A stretch of DNA of 64,000 bases from the NCBI GenBank assembly GCA_964017045.1, contig OZ024794.1, forward strand, positions 20,029,617-20,093,616, read 5' to 3'. A program made the translations under genes and the position numbers. The stretch's first letter is position 1. Every line of letters begins with the position of its first letter. The notes under the pieces were generated by a model that was not told the origin of the DNA, searched no databases, and saw nothing but the letters and a program-made list of their open reading frames with translations. This DNA is from Omphiscola glabra. Taxonomy: Eukaryota > Mollusca > Gastropoda > Lymnaeidae. Below, piece by piece: positions 22,690 to 35,275 of this stretch.

Positions 22690-23295
22690 TATAACAACAA
22701 CACAACACTATCACAGAGACACAGTTATAACGACAGTTATAACAACGACAGAGTTATAACAACGACACATTAACTGCAACGACACAGTTATAACAACGGC
22801 GCAATTATAACAGCAACACAGTTTTAAAAACGACAGCTTTATAACAACAACACAATTATCACAACGACACAGTTATATCAACGACGCAGTTTATAACATA
22901 TAACAATGACATAATTATAACAACGACACATTATAGCAACGACACAGTTACAGAAACGACACGTTTATAACAACGACACCGTTATAACAACAACACAGTT
23001 ATAAAAACGACACAGTTATAACGACACGGTTATAACATATAACAAGGACACAGTTATGACAACGACGCAGTTATAACAACGACACAGTTATAAGAACGAC
23101 ACAGTTATAACAACGACACAGTTATAACAACTACACAGTTATAACAACGACAAATTTATAACAAAGACGCAGTTATAACAATGACACATTTATATCAATG
23201 ACACAGCTATAACGACACAGTTATAACATATAACAAGGACACGGTTATAAAAACGACACAGTTATAATTATAACCGCGACACATTTATAAATCAT
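22690..23295. repeat. 18-bp minisatellite, about 33 diverged units
   Basis: The unit is acgacacagttataacaa with frequent substitutions and small insertions (ataacatataac). Upstream of the PLAC8-like gene. Confidence 0.85.
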
Positions 23296-25177
23296 TTTAT
23301 TCCTCTAGTTAATTCTATGTTATGGCTTAAGGCAATGCTATTACATATATTCTCAAAACCACCGTCAGTCCCACTCAATCCCCACCCCCCTAATCAAATC
23401 GGTGTTCCCGTGACCTGACTAGTTTCTATTTCTCAGAATCCAGCCCCTCCCCCAAGTCTTAAGTGATATTATCCTATCATTTCAATAATTTTTATTTTTT
23501 TTAAAGTCCACTTCTGTACCAATGAGCATCGTTACTTGTTGAAAGTTAGATTTCTGCTGGGCGTTGTCCCTGTGGTAGAACCTGTTTTCCCGCTCTGGGA
23601 GTACTTAACTCAATCTTAACACAAACGCACGCACACACACACAAAGAACGGATAATTATGTGTATGGATCTTGAAACATTGCATTAGGAAATGGGGGTGG
23701 GGGTGCCAAGGGGTCTACCCAGGGCGGCACTATTCCTTTTTATATGGAGGGGTGGCATACTCAGTGAATAGCAGAATTTTTTTCTGCAAAATCATTGTTC
23801 CACTCTAATCCTAGCTACGTCACTGCATGCGATGGGCGTAAGTATTTACGACATCACCGAGGCGTGGTATAAAACGGTCAAACAGTCAGTACTGCTGTGT
23901 AGACACATTCCAGGTAAGTGAGCAAAAAAAGGGGGAGGGGGGGTAAAACAGAATAAATAACTGGGGTAGGTACTTGGGTTGCGAAATGTCGCAAAGTGTG
24001 AACACCTTCCCCGACGCCGTCATCCGATCGCTTTGTCTTTTGTGTTCATGGTGGCATGAGGAAGCACACAGTATTTTTTTTTTCGTAGAGACTCCATGGG
24101 CATCATGGATATCATGGGCATCATGTATATCATGGGCATCATGGATATCATAAGGATATATAAATGCTACCTTCAACTTAACATCCCGTGGCTTAGAAAA
24201 AAGGGGGAGTGGTGGGTGGAGGTGGCTGTCAACCCCGGTTGACCCTTTTTACTTTAAATTGGGGGGGGGGAGGGGGCGTTATTGTCGACCAACTTTAAAG
24301 TTTGCTCTTATGGATTTTTTCCCGTGCAAAGGGGGCGGCAACAATTTTGAGATATCGCCTGCACAAATAAATCTGTATGGCGTCAAATTCATTAAAGAAA
24401 ATGGCCTTATTTGTATTTAGATTAAAATCTCTTGAATTTTTACATTTGATGGTGTTGGTAGCTTACATACTTTTATTATGTTTTTCAATCAAGCTTGACC
24501 CATTTTGCATTACTCTATTAGGGTTTATCCTCGCGTAGCTACCGCCCCCTCTCACCGTGAGTAGCGGTTTGTAGATGTCTTGGGATATGACAAAATAAAG
24601 AAATCATGTATCTTAGAAGGTGGGGGGGGGGGGGAGACCATAAATCTTGTCTTATCTTAAAGGCAAAAATAAAAATAAAAATTAGTCTTGGCCTTTTAAA
24701 TAACTATTTTAATAATTTATAATCCGTAAGTAGGTCACATCACAAAAATTTTGAATGAAGTTTTTCATCAAAATTCGTTGAATTGAGACAGGTCGAATGA
24801 ATTAAGTATTCGTTGAAATAAGACTGGTCCAATGAATTAAGTATTCGTTGAAATTAGACTGGTCCAATGAATCAAGTATTCGTTTAATGAGAGACTGATT
24901 CAATGTTAAAACTCGTCGCATGAAATTTCCCAGACAATAATGTTCACTTAAAAAGATTCAGTTAGTTATAAGTTCGCGTGATACAAGTGATCCCATTTTA
25001 ATTCCATACAAACTCTCCTACCAGAACTATTGTCAGATATTGAGGGCTACTCTGCTTTTTTTATTGTTTGATTTATTATTGACACACAATTATAACTTGA
25101 AATAAAAATTTCTTCAACTATTTTCCAGCTCTATAAACGTCTCGCGGGCAAATAGATGGAGACCGCTGATAACTTAC
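23296..25177. other. Upstream of the PLAC8-like gene, low complexity
   Basis: Contains a MITE-like stretch (about 23690-23824, ending agctacgtcactg), an 18-bp repeat of catgggcatcatggatat (24085-24160), G-tracts and three to four units of a 35-bp repeat (24765-24905). No exon is recognised. Confidence 0.45.
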
Positions 25178-25250
25178 CAAAGCACTGGACTATTCTGTAG
25201 GCTTTAGGCTGAGGAGTCTACTCCCTGAGAGTCCGTGTTGACTCAAGGTA
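25178..25250 (-). other. Possible 5'UTR exon of the PLAC8-like gene
   Basis: On the - strand a good donor, ttg followed by gtaagtt, lies at 25178-25171. It could join the acceptor near 22307. Only the donor supports this; no transcript or conservation evidence is available. Confidence 0.18.
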
Positions 25251-25261
25251 AACAACATACA

Positions 25262-25312
25262 CATTAAGATTCATGTGTATATATAAATAATATATATATA
25301 CATGAATCTTAA
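25262..25312. repeat. Short palindrome
   Basis: attaagattcatgtgtatat is followed by its inverse atatatacatgaatcttaa, with a few bases of loop. It can form a strong hairpin. Confidence 0.75.
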
Positions 25313-25317
25313 ACTCA

Positions 25318-25395
25318 ATTTGAATTATTTCTTTAACTTCATTTTCAGACACACACACACACAAACACACACTCTCACACACACAATCACTCTCT

Positions 25396-25427
<32 letters not shown>

Positions 25428-25633
25428 CACACAAAGAAAAAGATGGGAAGATAATATCAAAGAATGGACGGGATTAAAACTAGGCGATGCTATGCGTAGG
25501 GCAGAAGACCGAGAGGAATGGAGAAGAATAGTGTACATGTCATCTGTGGCGCCCCAACGGTCGAAGGACTACGGGACCTGATGATGATGATGATGATGAT
25601 GATGATATAAATATATATATATTACACACACAC

Positions 25634-25669
<36 letters not shown>

Positions 25670-25700
25670 CTAAACATAAAGTTAAAGAAGTAATTCAAAT
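25318..25700. mobile_element. 383-bp unit with inverted ends enclosing a LINE 3' fragment
   Basis: The left end atttgaattatttctttaac pairs with the right end gttaaagaagtaattcaaat (one mismatch in 20). Pairing continues into (CA)n on the left and (TG)n on the right. Inside are CA, TA and TGA microsatellites and the LINE fragment 25441-25605. The origin is unclear; it may be a foldback-like element or a hairpin-prone duplication. Confidence 0.5.
25441..25605 (+). mobile_element. 3' end of a non-LTR retrotransposon with (TGA)n tail
   Basis: 46 codons ending RWEDNIKEW, AMRRAEDREEWRRIV and SVAPQRSKDYGT, then TGA that merges into (TGA)n. This C-terminal pattern is typical of animal LINE ORF2 proteins, whose stop lies in the microsatellite tail. 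It is severely 5'-truncated. Confidence 0.75.
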
Positions 25701-25734
25701 AGACAAGTGGTCGTAGAGTTAACAGATGAGATCA

Positions 25735-25850
25735 GAGTTTCTTTCAGCAATGTGATAAGATCAGAGTTTCTTTCAGCAATGTGATAAAATCAGAGTTTCT
25801 TTCAGCAATGTGATAAAATCAGAGTTTCTTTCAGCAATGTGATAAGATCC
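25735..25850. repeat. 29-bp repeat, four units
   Basis: The unit is gatcagagtttctttcagca plus atgtgataa. Nearly identical copies suggest a recent origin. Confidence 0.85.
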
Positions 25851-26094
25851 ACACATACACAATGCTGTCAAGGGTACTTTTTTAAACATTCAAATTTAAT
25901 CGATTTTTAAAAACCAATCACTAAACCTGTGTAACGTATATAAAGATAGGAGTTTCTACGTACGGGGTAATGAAGAAATCGGAACACTTCATTTTACAAT
26001 TTGGTCTTTTAATTTTGTGTGCATTAAATGGTTACACGACATCGCACGACAAAATCATGGGAACTCAAAAATAAATATATAAATAAATCAGAAT

Positions 26095-26290
26095 ATATAT
26101 CACTTGCCCTGAATATCACTTGCCCTGAATATCACTTGCCCTGAATATCGCTTGCCCTGAATATCACTTGCACTAAATATTATTTACACTGAATATTACT
26201 TGCACTGAATATCATTAGCACTGAATATTACTTGCACTGAATATTATTTACACTGAATATTACTTGCACTGAATATTACTTGCAGATGAC
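26095..26290. repeat. 16-bp repeat, about 12 units
   Basis: The unit is atatcacttgccctga, drifting to atattacttgcactga along the array. Confidence 0.85.
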
Positions 26291-26359
26291 TTTTACCCTC
26301 TGATACATTTTAGACAACTTATAAGTCGTTTACATTAAATCAAATGCCATTTTTCAACA

Positions 26360-29300
26360 CATTGATTTAATCTAGACAATATTTCATACGTCAGTCAAAG
26401 TGGAGTCATAATCTAGACAATATTTCATACGCCAGTCAAATTGGAGTCATAATCTAGACAATATTTCATACGCCAGTCAAATTGGGGTCATAATCTAGAC
26501 AATATTTCATACGCCAGTCAAATTGGGGTCTTAATCTAGACAATATTTCATACGGCAGTCAAAGTTGAGTCATAATCTAGACCAGGGGTGGGAAAACTTT
26601 TTGTGCGGAGGGCCACATTGACAAAGGTAAAGCTATTGGGGGGCAGCATGTATATTATGTCCAATTTTGAAAGATCGATAAACATTTCCCTATATTAAAA
26701 TCGATAGTTTCGCATTTTAGCATTACATGACAAAGGTCAAGGACTGTTTAAAAAAAATAGAAAATTAGAAAGAAATTTGATCAAAAATGTTTTAAAAATC
26801 ATAACGGTGCATGAAATTCTGTAAAATTCAACAAAATAACTTAAAAACATAGTAATTTTTTAAAATTTCTAAATGCCTTCGAGGGCCACATAATATCAGT
26901 TGCCGGGCCGTAGTTTGCCCACCCCTGATCTAGACAATATTTCATAAGGCAGTCAAAGTGGTATCATAATCTAGACAATATTTCATACGGCAGTCAAAGT
27001 GGAGTCATAATCTAGACAATATTTCATAAGGCAGTCAAAGTTGGGTCATAATCTCGACAATATTTCATACGCCAGTCAAAGTGGAGTCATAATCTAGACA
27101 ATATTTCATACGCCAGTCAAAGTGGAATCATAATCTAGACAATATTTCATACGGCAGTCAAAGTGGGGTCATAATCTAGACAATATTTCATACGGCAGTC
27201 AAAGTGGGGTCATAATCTAGACAATATTTCATAAGGCCGTCAGAGTGGAGTCATAATCTAGACAATATTTCATACGTCCGTCAGAGTGGAGTCATAATCT
27301 AGACAATATTTCATACGTCCGTCAGAGTGGAGTCATAATCTAGACAATATTTCATACGGCCTTCAGAGTCGAGTCATAATCTAAAAAATATTTCATACGT
27401 CCGTCAGAGTCGAGTCATAATCTAGACAATATTTCATACGGCCGTCAGAGTCGAGTCATAATCTAGACAATATTTCTCACGTCCGTCAGAGTCGAGTCAT
27501 AATCTAGACAATATTTCATACGTCCGTCAGAGTGGAGTCATAATCTAGACAATATTTCATACGGCCGTCAGAGTCGAGTCATAATCTAGACAATATTTCA
27601 TACGGCCGTCAGAGTCGAGTCATAATCTAGACAATATTTCTTACGGCCGTCAGAGTCGAGTCATAATCTAGACAATATTTCATACGTCCGTCAGAGTGGA
27701 GTCATAATCTAGACAATATTTCATACGTCCGTCAGAGTGGAGTCATAATCTAGACAATATTTCATACGTCCGCCAGAGTGGAGTCATAATCTAGACAATA
27801 TTTCATAAGTCTGTCAGAGTGGAGTCATAATCTAGACAATATTTCATACGTCCGTCCGTGTGGAGTCACAATCTAGACAATATTTCATACCTCTGTCAGA
27901 GTGGAGTCATAATCTAGACAATATTTCATACGTCCGTCAGAGTGGAGTCATAATCTAGACAATATTTCATACGTCCGTCAGAGTGGAGTCATAATCTAGA
28001 CAATATTTCATACGGCCGTCAGAGTCGAGTCATAATCTAGACAATATTTCATACGTCCGTCAGAGTGGAGTCATAATCTAGACAATATTTCATACGGCCA
28101 TCAGAGTCGAGTCATAATCTAGACAATATTTCATACGTCTGTCAGAGTGGAGTCATAATCTAGACAATATTTCATACGACCGTCAGAGTCGAGTCATAAT
28201 CTAGACAATATTTCATACGGCCATCAGAGTCGAGTCATAATCTAGACAATATTTCATACCTCTGTCAGAGTGGAGTCATAATCTAGACAATATTTCATAC
28301 GACCATCAGAGTCGAGTCATAATCTAGACAATATTTCATACGGCCGTCAGAGTCGAGTCATAATCTAGACAATTTTTCATACGTCCGTCAGAGTGGAGTC
28401 ATAATCTAGACAATATTTCATACGCCAAAGTGGAATCATAATCTAGACAATATTTCATACGGCATTCAAAGTGGGGTCATAATCTAGACAATATTTCATA
28501 CGGCAGTCAAAGTGGGGTCATAATCTAGACAATATTTCATACGGCAGTCAAAGTGGGGTCATAATCTAGACAATATTTCATAAGGCCGTCAGAGTGGAGT
28601 CATAATCTAGACAATATTTCATACGTCCGTCAGAGTGGAGTCATAATCTAGACAATATTTCATACGTCCGTCAGAGTGGAGTCATAATCTAGACAATATT
28701 TCATACGGCCTTCAGAGTCGAGTCATAATCTAAAAAATATTTCATACGTCAGTCAGAGTCGAGTCATAATCTAGACAATATTTCATACGGCCGTCAGAGT
28801 CGAGTCATAATCTAGACAATATTTCTCACGTCCGTCAGAGTCGAGTCATAATCTAGACAATATTTCATACGTCCGTCAGAGTGGAGTCATAATCTAGACA
28901 ATATTTCATACGGCCGTCAGAGTCGAGTCATAATCTAGACAATATTTCATACGGCCGTCAGAGTCGAGTCATAATCTAGACAATATTTCTTACGGCCGTC
29001 AGAGTCGAGTCATAATCTAGACAATATTTCATACGTCCGTCAGAGTGGAGTCATAATCTAGACAATATTTCATACGTCCGTCAGAGTGGAGTCATAATCT
29101 AGACAATATTTCATACGTCCGCCAGAGTGGAGTCATAATCTAGACAATATTTCATAAGTCTGTCAGAGTGGAGTCATAATCTAGACAATATTTCATACGT
29201 CCGTCCGTGTGGAGTCACAATCTAGACAATATTTCATACCTCTGTCAGAGTGGAGTCATAATCTAGACAATATTTCATACGTCCGTCAGAGTGGAGTCAT

Positions 29301-31083
29301 AATCTAGACAATATTTCATACGTCCGTCAGAGTGGAGTCATAATCTAGACAATATTTCATACGGCCGTCAGAGTCGAGTCATAATCTAGACAATATTTCA
29401 TACGTCCGTCAGAGTGGAGTCATAATCTAGACAATATTTCATACGGCCATCAGAGTCGAGTCATAATCTAGACAATATTTCATACGTCTGTCAGAGTGGA
29501 GTCATAATCTAGACAATATTTCATACGACCGTCAGAGTCGAGTCATAATCTAGACAATATTTCATACGGCCATCAGAGTCGAGTCATAATCTAGACAATA
29601 TTTCATACCTCTGTCAGAGTGGAGTCATAATCTAGACAATATTTCATACGACCATCAGAGTCGAGTCATAATCTAGACAATATTTCATACGGCCGTCAGA
29701 GTGGAGTCATAATCTAGACAATTTTTCATACGTCCGTCAGAGTGGAGTCATAATCTAGACAATATTTCATACGCCAAAGTGGAATCATAATCTAGACAAT
29801 ATTTCATACGGCATTCAAAGTGGGGTCATAATCTAGACAATATTTCATACGGCAGTCAAAGTGGGGTCATAATCTAGACAATATTTCATACGGCCGTCAG
29901 AGTGGAGTCATAATCTAGACAATATTTCATACGTCCGTCAGAGTGGAGTCATAATCTAGACAATATTTCATACGTCCGTCAGAGTGGAGTCATAATCTAG
30001 ACAATATTTCATACGGCCGTCAGAGTCGAGTCATAATCTAAAAAATGTTTCATACGTCCGTCAGAGTCGAGTCATAATCTAGACAATATTTCATACGGCC
30101 GTCAGAGTCGAGTCATAATCTAGAAAATATTTCTCACGTCCGCCAGAGTCGAGTCATAATCTAGACAATATTTTATACGTCCGTCAGAGTGGTCATAATC
30201 TAGACAATATTTCATACGGCCGTCAGAGTCGAGTCATAATCTAGACAATATTTCTTACGGCCGTCAGAGTCGAGTCATAATCTAGACAATATTTCATACG
30301 TCCGTCAGAGTGGAGTCATAATCTAGACAATATTTCATACGTCCGTCAGAGTGGAGTCATAATCTAGACAATATTTCATACGTCCGCCAGAGTGGAGTCA
30401 TAATCTTGACAATATTTCATAAGTCTGTCAGAGTGGAGTCATAATCCAGACAATATTTCATACGTCCGTCAGAGTGGAGTCACAATCTAGACAATATTTC
30501 ATACGTCCGTCAGAGTGGAGTCATAATCTAGACAATATTTCATACGTCCGTCAGAGTGGAGTCATAATCTAGACAATATTTCATACGTCCGTCAGAGTGG
30601 AGTCATAATCTAGACAATATTTCATACGGCCGTCAGAGTCGAGTCATAATCTAGACAATATTTCATACGTCTGTCAGAGTGGAGTCATAATCTAGACAAT
30701 ATTTCATACGGCCATCAGAGTCGAGTCATAATCTAGACAATATTTCATACGTCTGTCAGAGTGGAGTCATAATCTAGACAATATTTCATACGACCGTCAG
30801 AGTCGAGTCATAATCTAGACAATATTTCATACGGCCGTCAGAGTCGAGTCATAATCTAGACAATATTTCATACGTCCGTCAGAGTGGAGTCATAATCTAG
30901 ACAATATTTCATACGGCCGTCAGAGTCGAGTCATAATCTAGACAATATTTCATACGGCCGTCAGAGTCGAGTCATAATCTAGACAATATTTCATACGTCC
31001 GTCAGAGTGGAGTCATAATCTAGACAATATTTCATACGGCCGTCAGAGTCGAGTCATAATCTAGACAATATTTCATACGGCAT
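26360..31083. repeat. 41-bp satellite array, about 105-110 units, with higher-order structure
   Basis: The unit has an invariant part, ataatctagacaatatttca, and a variable half, tacgtccgtcagagtggagtc. Variants (gtcc or ggcc, gtgga or gtcga, rare ctaaaaaatattt, tttctcacg, tttcttacg and tccgtccgtg) recur in the same order about 1.35 and 1.31 kb apart: ctaaaaaa at about 27380, 28728 and 30043. This indicates three higher-order repeats of about 32-33 units. The left part (to about 27.2 kb) is a different variant class (gcagtcaaagtgg). Interrupted by a MITE at 26583-26927. No coding. Confidence 0.93.
26583..26927. mobile_element. hAT-type MITE inserted in the 41-bp satellite
   Basis: 345 bp beginning caggggtgggaaaact and ending agtttgcccacccctg. 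Both sides carry ATCTAGAC (26575-26582 and 26928-26935), an exact 8-bp target duplication taken from the satellite unit. The inverted CAGGGGTGGG ends are typical of hAT non-autonomous elements. No transposase. Confidence 0.9.
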
Positions 31084-31964
31084 GCTGTGGGCAAATGAAA
31101 CCATGTCTTTCGTTAACCAATAAAAAAATATCTGCGTCAAATTAAATCATTGAAAACCTTTTTAATATCATGACTGAGAAATTTTAATATCATGACTGAG
31201 ACATTTTAATATAAACGTCTTTTTGTTTTACATTTTTTATTCACTTAATCGACATTATTTGACATTGTACATTTGATTTTATTTAACCCAAATGTCATAC
31301 TACCGTTGGCAGCCTTTTAAACCCCTACATGTGATGATTTCAGTGTAAGTAAAAGTTTACAACATTTTTTGTTTCTAGGGCCGTCGCAATCGATTGGGGA
31401 AAGGGGGGGGGGGGGCTCAGATATTTTTAGGCTTTAACCTTGTGACATGGACAGAAAAAGAATAATTAAACTAGCAATTTTGAATTGAGAGTGCATCAAA
31501 CCGAAAAGTGGCGGGAGAGTGGTGGTCTACCAATTTCGCTTGATTGATACGCCCCTGTAACGCATCTTTAAATTCAAGAAATGTGTACTAAAAAGCTTAA
31601 TTCAGAAAGGTATAATTAAAAAAAATTATACTCAATGTTTTTTCTGCAAAAAATTACTAAATAAAAGTTCCGCTACAAATAATATTGACAAGGTCGACCT
31701 CTGATGATGGCCATCCCAAGAATAATGCTCTGTGTTAGAAGAGAAAGCAATAAAGGAAAACCTTTACTATAAATTTATTTTATATAGATACTTATCTTTC
31801 TTTTATGTTCACATAAATTTAAAAACAAAATTATTATTCCTCGCGTGCCCATAAACAAAAAAGGGTGGGAGGGGGAGCTTCGGCATGTTTCTCAGTCGCT
31901 TATACGGCTGTCAAACTCCCAGTATATGTGATTGGTGCTTACAAGTTAAGCCCTCCTAGATTCA
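31084..31964. other. Intergenic, no gene seen
   Basis: AT-rich with a G-tract near 31405. No exon or element is recognised. Confidence 0.5.
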
Positions 31965-32405
31965 CACATGCCTCCGTCTCTCCCTCCTAGGTTCACCCAT
32001 GCCTCCGTCTCTCCCTCCTAGATTCACCCATGCCTCCGTCTCGCCCTCCTAGATTCACCCATGCCTCCGTCTCGCCCTCCTAGGTTCACCCATGCCTCTG
32101 TCTCTCCCTCCTAGATTCACCCATGCCTCCGTCTCTCCCTCCTAGATTCACCCATGCCTCCGTCTCTCCCTCCTAGGTTCACCCATGCCTCTGTCTCTGC
32201 CTCCTAGATTCACCCATGCCTCCGTCTCTCTCCTAGATTCACCCATGCCTCCGTCTCTCTCTCCTAGGTTCACCCATGCCTCCGTCTCTCCCTCCTAGAT
32301 TCACCCATGCCTCCGTCTCGCCCTCCTAGGTTCACCCATGCCCCTGTCTCTCTCTGCTAGATTCACACATGCCTCCGTCTCGCCCTCCTAGGTTCACCCA
32401 TGCTT
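31965..32405. repeat. 31-bp minisatellite, about 14 units
   Basis: The unit is cctcctagattcacccatgc plus ctccgtctctc. C-rich on the + strand. Confidence 0.88.
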
Positions 32406-32827
32406 CCGTCCGACCTATCTGACACAGAGTTGACTTACTGAGGAAGTGCCGGACTTCCTGACCACCAATCTGAGTGTTCTAAGATAGCCACACATAAGTG
32501 TCGGACTGGGATGTTGTTGTCATATATACAATTGTACAGTTACGGTGTATGACTGATGAACATTCTATTAAATAAATTTTGATCCATTCGAGGCTTTCAA
32601 AAATAAAGAATGTAAAATGTGTGTGTAGTGAGTTACTGTTTTCTATGGAACTCAAGTCGCTCAGTTAATTGGGATGTCACATTTCCGCCCACCCCTACTC
32701 CTCTTTTACTATTTTTAACCATCACCACTGGTGAAAAAAAGAATTTCCTTGTGGCGCCATCCATTAGGAGTTCACACTGATTTGACACAACCCCCCCCCC
32801 CCCACCGGTTACCACATCGTCAAAAAA

Positions 32828-33190
32828 TTTAGACACCCTTATGACGAACAGACAAAATGTAGACACCCTTATAACGAACAGACAAAATTTAGACACCCTT
32901 ATAACAAACAGACAAAATGTAGGCACTCTTATAACAAACAGACAAAATGTAGACACCCTTATAACGAACAGACAAAATGTAGACACCCTTATAACAAACA
33001 GACAAAATGTAGACACACTTATAACAAACAGACAAAATGTAGACACCCTTATAACAAACAGACAAAATTTAGACACCCTTATAACAAACAGACAAAATGT
33101 AGACACCCTTATAACAAACAGACAAAATGTAGACACCCTTATAACAAACAGACAAAATGTAGACACCCTTATAACAAACAGACAAAATTT
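32828..33190. repeat. 30-bp minisatellite, 12 units
   Basis: The unit is agacacccttataacaaaca plus gacaaaatgt, very uniform. Its period allows a decapeptide repeat to read through on both strands; not a gene. Confidence 0.9.
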
Positions 33191-33280
33191 TGTAAACGCC
33201 CCCTCAATCCCTCCACTTTTTGTCTACGTTTTTTATTTCTAAATGGCCCTACCTTGAACCTTATGGACGTTTGTCACCTC

Positions 33281-33495
33281 TTAGTCCTAATCTTAGTCCT
33301 AATCTTAGTCCTAATCTTAGTCCTAATCTTAGTCCTAATCTTAGTCCTAATCTTAGTCCTAATCTTAGTCCTAATCTTAGTCCTAATCTTAGACCTAATC
33401 TTAGTCCTAATCTTAGTCCTAATCTTAGTCCTAATCTTAGTCCTAATCTTAGTCCTAATCTTAGTCCTAATCTTAGTCCTAATCTTAGTCATAAT
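33281..33495. repeat. 12-bp repeat, about 17 units
   Basis: The unit is cttagtcctaat, almost perfect. Each unit holds a small inverted pair, ttag and ctaa. It starts about 90 bp after the 30-bp array. Confidence 0.92.
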
Positions 33496-33574
33496 CAGAT
33501 TTTTGAAATGAAAAAAAAACCGTTTACTTTTATCAATTATTAAAGACCAAGATACATTCAATCTCTTTAGATCT

Positions 33575-33890
33575 AACTAACTAACTTACTTAAGAAAATC
33601 AGCAGACCATCGAGCCGAGGCTCATAAAGTCTTCCCCAGCACACCTCCACCGCCCCCAACTGGCATTCAACCACTCCCTCAGTTGTCTCTATTCCAGTCA
33701 GGCCGCGAAGCGGCATGCCGAGGGCTCCCCACCCCTGAGACAGCCCCACCCACCCTTCCACACGATTGACTATGCGAGTGAGGCCGCATCAGAGAAGGGA
33801 CGCCTGGCCAGCCGGGGTGATGCTTACACAGTAACCGGGCCGGACTTCCTTGGGCTGGGGTGGACACAATTTACGTCTCTAAAGCCCCCC
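33575..33890 (-). mobile_element. Possible SINE or LINE 3' fragment
   Basis: A GC-rich unique block. On the - strand it ends in aagtaagttagttagttaga, a short-repeat tail like that of SINEs and LINEs. No family is recognised. Confidence 0.3.
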
Positions 33891-33959
33891 CTTCCCACCC
33901 CCGGGGGACTCGTAGGTGTTAACAGACGCCCTCTATCCATTAGTTTTGAAGGCAAAAAA

Positions 33960-34045
33960 ACGTTCAAGTAACGTCAGTGGGCCGGATGAATTGACGTCGC
34001 GGGCCGAATACGTCCCGCGGGCCATAGTTTTGTGACCCCTGATAT
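33960..34045. mobile_element. Half of a hAT-type MITE
   Basis: gcgggccatagttttgtgacccctg matches the usual 3' end of hAT MITEs with CAGGGGTCACAAAAC ends. The partner end is not found. Confidence 0.4.
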
Positions 34046-34104
34046 AGGAGAACAATCCGATCCGTAAACCAAACCAACGAGTAGAGATTAATTGTCTTCT
34101 CTTG

Positions 34105-34335
34105 GCGGCAGCACAAGTGTTTATGCAATGAAGTTGGCGGCAGCACACGTGTTTATTGAATGAAGTTGGCAGCAGCACAAGTGTTTATGGAATGAAGTTG
34201 GCTGCTGCCCACGTATTTATGCAATGAAGTTGGCGGCAGCACACGTGCTTATGGAATGAAATTGGCTGCTGCACACGTATTTATGGAATGAAGTTGGTGG
34301 CAGCACACGTGTTTATGGAATGAAGTTGCCGGCAG
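34105..34335. repeat. 32-bp minisatellite, about seven units
   Basis: The unit is gttggcggcagcacacgtgt plus ttatggaatgaa. Confidence 0.87.
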
Positions 34336-34794
34336 CATAATAGCAGTAGCCATCTGTTGCAAATAGGGTAATAGTATAATGGTTCTCAACATGGGTTCTG
34401 GGGTCACCCAGCATAAGGTGGTGTTTTTTATTTATTCTTTTTTAATTAAGTTCCAACAGTTCCGATACAAACATAGTCAAGTATTTAGTATTTAAGATTT
34501 AGTATAAACATAGGAACCCTCTGTTTTGAAACCTACATTTATCCCGCCCGTAAAATCAATGAAACTATTTAAACCAGAAGACAATAATTAAAAACATGTC
34601 ACACAACAAAAGGTGATTATTAATTAAAAGCAAATAAAAAAATAAGTATGTGATTATCAGCCCTCAATTGACCCGCCAAAAACCGCCATTTCCCTTATAC
34701 TTTCTTTGCGCCTAAACGTCTCCCAATATACCCTTTTAAAAGAAAGGAGCATACTATGCTTCTAACAATATAATCTGGAAACATTTAAGTGAGA

Positions 34795-35065
34795 GAGCTG
34801 CATTGTGATCTGAGGGAACTAAATTGTGATCTAATGGAACTACGTTGTGATCTGAGGGAACTACATTGTGATCTGAGGGAACCACATTGTGATTTGAATT
34901 AATAACATTATTATCAAAGAGAACGACTTTGATCGGAGTGAACTACATTATGATCGAAAAGAACTACTGTGTGATCTAAGCGAGCTACATTGTTATCTGA
35001 AAGAGCTACTTTTTTATCTGGGAACACTTAAGTGAGAGAGCTACATTGGGATCTGGGAGCACTAA
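34795..35065. repeat. 21-22 bp degenerate repeat
   Basis: Units of ctacattgtgatctgaggga with increasing divergence to the right. Confidence 0.75.
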
Positions 35066-35164
35066 TGTTTATAATTAAACATAATGTGTTAATTTTTGTT
35101 TTGTATTGCCTGCTGGAGAAGGCATTTAGCCGAAACGACCAATTAATTGTTCAGTCGTTTTTCA

Positions 35165-35275
35165 AGCCCAAACACGCTATGGTCTGGCGATGTACGCCGT
35201 AGTTGAGGCTATAGTCTGACGATGTACGCCGTAGTTGAGGCTATAGTCTGGCGATGTACGCCGTAGCTGAGTAAA
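35165..35275. repeat. 32-bp repeat, three units
   Basis: The unit contains gtctggcgatgtacgccgta and gttgaggctata. Confidence 0.8.

Noticed and set aside
26360..31083. CRISPR-like regular repeat
   Set aside because: Adjacent 41-bp units with no unique spacers, in an animal genome; it is a satellite.
32430..32480. Possible - strand exon ending at a gtaagt donor near 32450
   Set aside because: Only a donor-like motif is present; no coding domain, no acceptor and no paralogue to support it.
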